Shown: one piece after another, positions 57,701 through 64,000 of the stretch
How the letters are laid out: each line of letters opens with the position of its first letter
Numbering within the stretch: position 1 is the stretch's first letter
Position numbers and translations under genes: made by a program
Source of the DNA: Stomoxys calcitrans
Lineage: Eukaryota; Arthropoda; Insecta; Diptera; Muscidae
DNA length: 64,000 nucleotides
Direction of reading: 5' to 3'
NCBI RefSeq assembly: GCF_963082655.1
Contig: NC_081552.1
Coordinates: 5,022,648-5,086,647 of the forward strand
The notes under the pieces: model-generated
The model's input: only the letters and a program-made list of their open reading frames with translations
Database searches by the model: none
What the model was told of the DNA's origin: nothing

Positions 57701-59248
57701 AAGGTGGAAGGTTATCATAATTAGTCTAAACAGCGCGTTTTATTTGTTCTTATACTCTCCACCATGGGATGGGGGGTATACCAATCTAGTCATTCCATTT
57801 ATAACACCTTGAAATATTGAACTGAGACCCCAAACAAGATGTATAGTCTTGATCGTCTCGATATTCTGAGTCGTCCGTCCGTCTGTCTGTCCATCTGTCG
57901 ATATCCCAATAGAGCTTCAACGAATGAAGATATCCGCCTGAATTTTGCACAGATACCTCTTATTGATGTAGGTCGTTGGGGATTACAACTGTGCCCTATC
58001 GGTTCAGATTTGGATATAGCTCTCATATAAACCGATCTCCTAATTTGACATCTTGAGGCCCTGGAAGCTGCAATTGTTTTCCGGTTTGGCTTTAAGACTG
58101 TACCAAGAACTGTGCCAAGTACGGTCTATAACCTGACATAGCTGCCACATATAACCCGATCTCCCGATCAGTCTTCTAAGACCCCTAGAAGATTCATATT
58201 GTGCTTATTTGGCAGAAATTCAACTATGTTGAAATTTTTGTGCAGAATCTTTGGTGGTGATTTCCCAGGAATCGCCCCGGCCGATATTTTTATTTGTTTT
58301 TTTTTTTCCATACATACCTTAGCTTTATTATTGGGAATGTTCTTCTTTGTGTATGCCCATTTCCTGGCCAATTTGCAAGCGGTCTCACCACCCTCCACAC
58401 CGGTATTCATGGGCAGTACTTTGTCGTATTTAAACAATTTGGTCACATATTCCTCATATTCTCCCAAGACATCCGAGTAAAAGGCGCTGAAAATACAACA
58501 GGAATATCGCTATGAAATGATGAATGATGTTGTGTGCCAATGACAGTCTTCCAGCTTGAGATAAGAATTCATGACCTATGCTTGTCATTGGTCAGTGTTT
58601 AATGATGTTAATGACGATAATCACTTGCCGGGCCAACAATTTTACGATGCACTGATAAGACTGCGCTACGCTCAGAAAAATAGCAGCGAATTTTATAGTA
58701 AAAAAAAAATTTTAACTGTGGCGCTATCAACACTCAAAGTGAAGTCTAAAATGCATGGGTGTTTAAAAGCAAACCATATACAAATATGATGGCTGCTGAA
58801 GTTTATCTTTGAATTGAAAAGGAAAATTTCCATTCTCTTTGTCGAGAGATAAGGGCACAATCTTTAAAGAAATCCCAAATTTTCCATTGAAAATTTAAAT
58901 TAAATTGTTCACTACTTACCGCGAGGTTAAGGCCAGTACCGGCGCTTGTTCCTGCAGTGCTTTGACAATTTTTGGATGACCATGGCCTTGATTGACAGCC
59001 GAATAAGCGCTTAAATAATCAAAATAACGTTTACCCTCCACGTCCCATACAAAGACACCCTTGGCCTTGGTGAGTGCCACTGGCAGTGGATGATAATTGT
59101 GAGCGCCGTATTTGTCTTCGCGTTCGAATACTTGTTGCGAATTCAATTGTCTGATATTGTGTGGAACTGTCGCCGCTGCCGCCTTAGAATTCTGGGAGCA
59201 GAGGCTCAGGCGGGGTGCTGCTAATCTTGATGTCAGTTTTGAAAACAT
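54761..59248 (-). CDS. Oat: Ornithine aminotransferase, mitochondrial, 5 exons
   Basis: Exons 59248-58920, 58486-58318, 55700-55560, 55494-54990, 54921-54761; all GT-AG, phases agree; 434 residues, close to human (439). OAT is a PLP-dependent class III aminotransferase that converts ornithine and 2-oxoglutarate into glutamate-5-semialdehyde and glutamate in the mitochondrial matrix. The N-terminus [16 protein letters not shown] is basic and amphipathic, as in a targeting peptide. '[20 protein letters not shown]', 'EPIQGEAG' and '[14 protein letters not shown]' are conserved; D260 and K289 (in '[11 protein letters not shown]') match the cofactor-binding Asp and the PLP lysine of human OAT (263, 292). 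Intron 2 is 2.6 kb and repeat-filled. The start is the ATG giving the targeting peptide; an upstream in-frame ATG (59350) adds a proline-rich stretch and is less likely. Confidence 0.96.
55785..56375 (+). repeat. 153-bp-period element with hairpin end, in Oat intron 2
   Basis: Starts with the hairpin TTCGGCCGTGCCGAA and 'ttttataccctccaccatgc', then units with 'tggtttatatgggagctgca', 'gcgccctctagagg' and 'gaaccatacttagc'. The right end is missing, cut by the next repeat. Confidence 0.75.
56376..56600. repeat. Copy of the GC-richer block of 37341-37990
   Basis: Shares 'gagagtcttagtgaaaggcc', 'ttattggcgcctttacataa' and 'ggtcctttggttcggaacga' with the block inside the Helitron-like element. It also interrupts a repeat here, so it seems to be a mobile unit of its own. 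Confidence 0.65.
56620..57480. repeat. SINE ends and 153-bp-family pieces in Oat intron 2
   Basis: 56630-56672 is a reversed SINE 3' end. 56760-57050 and 57110-57470 are pieces of the 153-bp family ('gatcggtctatatggttata', 'gcagacggacggacggacga', 'gcagacatacggacatggct'). 57058-57108 is a SINE body fragment ('gttatgccctcctagagctg'). Confidence 0.55.
57750..58195 (-). repeat. 153-bp-period element, right-end part, in Oat intron 2
   Basis: Contains 'tactctccaccatgggatgg', 'gtccgtccgtctgtctgtcc', 'ttgatgtaggtcgttgggga' and 'ttggatatagctctcatata', which is the right end of the family in reverse. Confidence 0.7.
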
Positions 59249-59460
59249 ATTGGCTGGAGTATTTCTAAAACGAGAATTACGTTCATTAGCGTCACTTGCA
59301 TAGAATGCGATGTGATATGATGGTGATAGTGGTGGTGGTGGTGGGCACACCTCCCTGCCTTTCGTTTAGCAGACGTTGGTTTTTTCTTATTGTACTGCCA
59401 TGGGCACAGTGGTATGATGAATTCGGGATTTAGATTTTTGTTGGCAACTGTTTTAGTCAA
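59249..59460 (-). promoter_or_regulatory. Oat upstream region
   Basis: Should hold the Oat 5' UTR and core promoter. A (GGT)n tract lies at 59331-59342. No TATA box or initiator could be assigned with confidence; the placement rests only on position. Confidence 0.3.
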
Positions 59461-60540
59461 GTAGGCTCTTGGGAAGCTAGACGAATATAAGGGAGCTATA
59501 TCAGGTTTCTGACCGATTAGCCATGAATATTGAAATTTATAAGAGAAGGCTTCAAAAAATTTTAAAGAAAAAAAGCATCCACTCTAGGTGCTTTTGAGAA
59601 TTTATTCGCGCTGCCAAATATTCATTTATAAACTGATTTCCAAAATTCTTTTTTTGCTGGATAGTGGTAAAAACTCACTAATTATAGTAAAAGTATAGTA
59701 AAAAAATGTACCGTTCCAGAACGGGAAGAAAAATCCCTTTGAAATTTCAAATGGTTAGAGTATTGAGGTGTTGAAGAGATCATATGCATAGTTTTAAGGC
59801 CCAAGTGGGCTAGGTGCCTCATTTTGAAAACTTGTTCGGGCTGCCCAATTTTCATTGGTGATCCGATTTCCATTTTCTTATAATTTTGCTGGATAGTAGA
59901 CAAAAATTTGAATCGATTAAAACCATTTTTCTATTTTGGGACCGTGGGACCTCGTCAATGTATTCTAGTGTTGTATTGTGATTTTAATAGATATTTGCAA
60001 AAATATTTAAAATTTCGGTTTGCAATGTAAAAATGGCATTAACAAAACTCAGAGAGTAATAAGTTCCCTTATTATGCTATATCGTACTATATCCTTCTAT
60101 GGCACCCATAGAAATATGCTAATAAACCGACTTCATCATTTAATACGCGTATTTTTTATCCGATATGGCTTAGCCTTGCAACAGTGAGTTGTATTAGGCA
60201 TCTGAACATCCGTGCTTTATATGGTCCAGATCGCACAATATTTGGATATAGACCGATTTTCCGACTTATGGTCATGACACCATAAAATACGCACATATTA
60301 AACGATTTTGATGAGATTGCGAACAGTTAATGGTATTTGACTCCTTGAAAACCATGCGAATGATATTCCAGATATTACTATCTTTGGATATAGCTGCTAT
60401 GTATACCGATTTATCGAATAAACGCCTTGAGTTAATAAAATACAATACTAATTTTTCTACCAATTTCGACGAAAACTGTATAAGTAGAGTATTTATGGTG
60501 TGGTGTAAAGTATCCAAAGTTCGGCCATGACGAATTCAAT
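59461..60540. repeat. Mixed repeat fragments: 153-bp family and unnamed repeat copy 4
   Basis: 59485-59530 and 60165-60540 are pieces of the 153-bp family ('atataagggagctatatcag', 'atccgtgctttatatggtcc', end 'gtatccaaagttcggccatg'). 59700-59960 is a diverged copy of the unnamed repeat ('aatccctttgaaatttcaaa', 'ttgctggatagtagacaaaa'). Confidence 0.55.
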
Positions 60541-60779
60541 TCGTGTTTGCTTGTTTTGTAAACATTTTAAACTAGTTTGCGGAATATAGCATAATAATTA
60601 GTTATGAAAATTTAACAATTTTTTGTCTGTATTTCGAAAACCGCATACGACGGCGAGGTCGAAGCAGGAACATTTTCTTTAGATCTTCTCTTTTGCCTTT
60701 TGCAAAGAATTCCCTTAAATTGGTGCATTACCTTTAAAGTTATAGCCTTCAGAATGTTGGAAATTTGATAGAAAATCTT

Positions 60780-60842
60780 TCTGATGCTCTCGGCAGTATT
60801 CGAACCCAGGCGTTCAGCGTCGCTACGGTAGCCTCTTCCTCG
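60780..60842 (-). repeat. SINE head fragment
   Basis: The reverse strand carries 'gaggctaccgtagcgacg' and a B-box-like 'GGTTCGAATAC'. Only the tRNA-like head is present. Confidence 0.5.
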
Positions 60843-61049
60843 CCTGTGTTACATACTGTATTAATTACCAGTTTAACTTAAAGGTGAGTTTCTTACAATA
60901 ACGACGAAACACGCAAATCACAATATAAAAGGCTAGTATCGACCCAAAAGTCAAAATAAAAATTCTACAAGTTGAATAACTTCGAGTTAGCTGTCACATA
61001 AAAACAGCTGGTATAGCAATAACAGGTTGTATCCGTTAAAAATAACCCT

Positions 61050-61800
61050 CTTTTAATACCCTGGGGGGATGGGGGTGTACTAATTTCGTCATTCTGTTTG
61101 TAACATCCCTAAATATTCGTCTAATATTCAACAAAGAATTCTTGATCGTCATGACATTCTAAGTTGATATAGCCATATCCGTCCGTCTGTCGAAAGCACT
61201 CTAACTTTTAAAAGATAAAGCTAGGTACGAATTCTTTCTATTGGTGTAGGTCGGTTGGATCTTGTCTTCTTGAGCCTCTAGACGCCGCAATTCTTATCCG
61301 ATTTGGTTGAAATTTTGTATGAGGTGTTTTGTTTTGACTTTCAACAGCTATGCCAAGTATGATCTAAATCAGTTTATAACCTGATAAAGCTCCCATCTAA
61401 ACCATTCTCCCCAATATAACTATAAAGCCTATATATAGCGCGCAATTCTGATCCGATTTGATTATAATTTTGTACAACGACTTTCAACCTACGTGGCAAA
61501 TCGGTCCATAACCTGATATAGTTCTCATATAAATCAATCTCCCGATTTGACTTCTTAAACCCCACATTACGGGGTAATTCTTATCCGATTTTGCTGAATT
61601 TTGGCGCAATGACATCTACTATGGTCTTTAACATACAAAGTATGGTCCAAATCGGTCCATAGCCTGGTATAGCACCAATCGCATGACATTTTTTTTTTTG
61701 GTCCATTATCCTCTGTTTGCCGGGCAAATAACTTGGCAAATGCGACCCATGGCGGACGGTATTTAAGATTCGTCCAGGTCGAACTTAGCACGCTATTTCT
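61050..61800 (-). repeat. 153-bp-period element, near full length
   Basis: Starts 'ataccctggggggatggggg', then 'tttcgtcattctgtttgtaa', 'ccgtccgtctgtcgaaagca', several units with 'gtccataacctggtata'-like blocks, and ends 'ggcggacggtatttaagatt' followed by 'cgtccaggtcgaacttagc'. It shows both ends of the family in one copy, about 750 bp. Confidence 0.75.
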
Positions 61801-63200
61801 CGATATATATTCCATTGTGTGTCGCTTTGCTGAGATTAGCAACCTTATCAAGCACATTCAAGCAAGAAGTAGCTTGAATGTGCAAAATATAATCATATCT
61901 CCCGTTATAACTTATCGTGTTGACAAAACAATTACGAGATAAGTGCTGAAGAATTTAAGTCATCGATTATACCGTTATCGATTAATTTAATCCACGGATT
62001 ACAATAAGCAATTTCTCTGTTCTCTTCTCTTAAAATGTGTAATACCGTTATAGTTCACTTGATATACAAGAACGTTCACTATACACCACTGTGTTACTGG
62101 TATTAATTAAGAACAGAACTGCTAAAAACAAACAGACAAATATTTACATACATTCACATACATACCTTGCAGTATAAATAACAAACTACAACACAAAGAA
62201 ATTTCGATTAAAAAAGCAAAATTAGCAGAATTATTAAAAGAATTTGTTATTGTTGTACTTCTTGATCGCGTATATTTTCACATAAAAATAAATGGAATGA
62301 ATGATTTGACGTCACACATAAATAAATCAGCGCAACTAATTTTTGTAGTACTCTGGGTGACGGCACGGTCAAGACTAACAAAGTCTAAAACAACTAGCTG
62401 GATAGAACCGCTCCACAATGCCGCAACCATTGCTAGCTAGGAGCATAAAAAACACAAGAACAACTTCTTTATTATCAGTTTGAGAATATCTTCACAGAGA
62501 GGGAGAGAGAGAGAGAGAAAGAGAGCGAATGAAGAATTGTGAATTAATGTTTACTCAAATCGAATTATGCGAGCGAGCGAACGCAGTGGTTGTTTGTGGG
62601 GGGCTTGGTACTGATACTGTAGAGTAGATAAGGAGATCCGGCGTTTTTGTTAGGGGTCTTGCACCGTAGTATTTTTTTGCGCGTTTAATAAAGAAATGAG
62701 TGGACTGAGTGTGTATGTTGCTAATTGTGGGTAGCAAAAACTTGTTTATTGACATGACGATCTACACACGCTCGCAAGATGGAAAACATTTTAAGGCGGA
62801 ATTTAAGGGGGCTATTGGAAAAGATTAACATAAATATTAGTACGGTTTTATTTCGTAATTGCCAAATTTTAGTTTCTTTTCGTAATCATTCTTATTTTGG
62901 TGATAATTCTAATTTAATAAGTTTTGTACTATTTATTTCATACGCAAAAATATAAATGAACAAAAACAAATTTTATACGTATTGTTAGAAAATCATCCAA
63001 AGGAAGGGGGTATACTACTACAGTCATTTTCTACTACTTCTTTCTTTTGCAAACTCTTCTTTCAAATTCTTTTGGTTAATTTTCATGTTGGTGTTTGGGA
63101 TGAAATTGCATTGCAACCCAAATTCTAAATTACAATTTGACTCCAATTGCATTTTGGGGCTCAAATTGCATTTATTTTTGGGTTGCATTTGATTTGGCGT
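61801..63200. other. Intergenic DNA with a GA microsatellite, no gene seen
   Basis: 1.4 kb of AT-rich sequence. A (GA)n tract lies at about 62496-62525. No gene or known repeat is recognised. Confidence 0.4.
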
Positions 63201-63204
63201 AATT

Positions 63205-64000
63205 ATACCCTACACCACCACTGTGGTACAGAGTATTATTAATTTTTTGCATTAGCTTGCACCGCTTAGAAGGAGAAGAGATAGGCCCACTGATAAGTGG
63301 ACCGATCGGCTTAGAATCAATTCCTGATCTGATTTAGCTTTGTCCGTCTGCCTGTCCATGTATTCGTGTGATCAAGGTACAGTTCGCTTTTATTGTCCGA
63401 CTGTCATGAAATTTTGCACATGTCACTTCTTTGGCCAAAGGACGAACGCTATTGATTTTGATAAAAATCGGTTGAGGTTTAGATATAGCTCCCATATATA
63501 TCTTTCATCCGATATGGCCTTTTAAGGTTGTAGAAGCCACAGTTTTCAACCGATCTTTGCAAAATTTGCCACAAGGTATTCTATTTGATGTTCCAATACG
63601 TGTGCAAAATGTCATAAAAATCGGTCGAGATTTAGATATAGCTTCCATAGATATCATTCATCGGATATGGCTTTTTAAGGCTGTAGCAGCCACAATTTTC
63701 GTCCGATCTTTACAAAATGTACCATTAGCCGTTTTATTTGACGTCCTAATATGTGTGTAAAATTGCATAAAAATCGCTCCAGATTTAGATATAGCTCCGA
63801 CACATATCTTTCATCCGGTATGGAGTTTTAAGGCTTTAGAAGCCACAATTTTACCCGATTTCGCTGTAATTTGAAACAGTAAGTTGTTATAAGCCTCCTA
63901 ACATCCGATCCAAAAATTGTTCGGATAGGACTATATGAAGTTATAGCTGCCATATAGACCGATCTGAAAATTTTGGGTCTGAAACCCATAAAAGATGCAT
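63205..64000 (-). repeat. 153-bp-family element, subtype with CCACAGTGGTGG hairpin, cut by window end
   Basis: Starts 'ataccctacaccaccactgt' and 'ggtacagagtattat', the reverse of the terminus at 28580-28617. It continues with 'ttgtccgtctgcctgtccat' and then units 'tagatatagctcccatatat' at about 63480, 63632 and 63787, again near 153 bp. It runs off the window. Confidence 0.75.

Noticed and set aside
59249..59350. N-terminal extension of Oat from an upstream in-frame ATG
   Set aside because: It would place a proline-rich, non-targeting stretch before a good mitochondrial signal; the ATG at 59248 gives the expected family N-terminus.

Overview
The window is nuclear DNA of a higher (calyptrate) fly. 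The basis is spliced genes with GT-AG introns, insect-type nuclear receptor and housekeeping genes, and the interspersed repeats I associate with muscids such as Stomoxys, Haematobia and Musca. The species itself is not proven by the sequence.

Five protein genes are supported. A gene-dense block fills about 1.7-24.0 kb: an eight-exon double-MYND zinc-finger gene of the MSS51 type (+), UTP14 of the small-subunit processome (-), AIMP2 of the multi-tRNA-synthetase complex (+) and the nuclear receptor Hr78 (-). They form two tail-to-tail pairs, MYND/UTP14 (176 bp between stops) and AIMP2/Hr78 (343 bp). UTP14 and AIMP2 start head-to-head across 2.3 kb that a transposon now fills. After about 30 kb with no host gene, the mitochondrial ornithine aminotransferase gene Oat (-) occupies 54.8-59.2 kb. 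From memory, Hr78 and Oat both lie on 3L (Muller D) in Drosophila, which fits one syntenic segment. The genes share no pathway.

Most other sequence is repeats, often nested. The last intron of the MYND gene holds a 2.27 kb satellite of about 55 units of 41 bp, each made of two palindromes. A dispersed family built on a 153-bp period occurs at more than ten places. There are also tRNA-derived SINEs, three 237-bp TA-flanked MITEs, Helitron-like elements with a ~130-bp internal period, an old hAT remnant between inverted arms, several broken non-LTR retrotransposons, and a 607-bp mariner-type element whose perfect 195-bp inverted repeats include the transposase start codon. No CRISPR array, rRNA gene or free-standing tRNA gene was seen.
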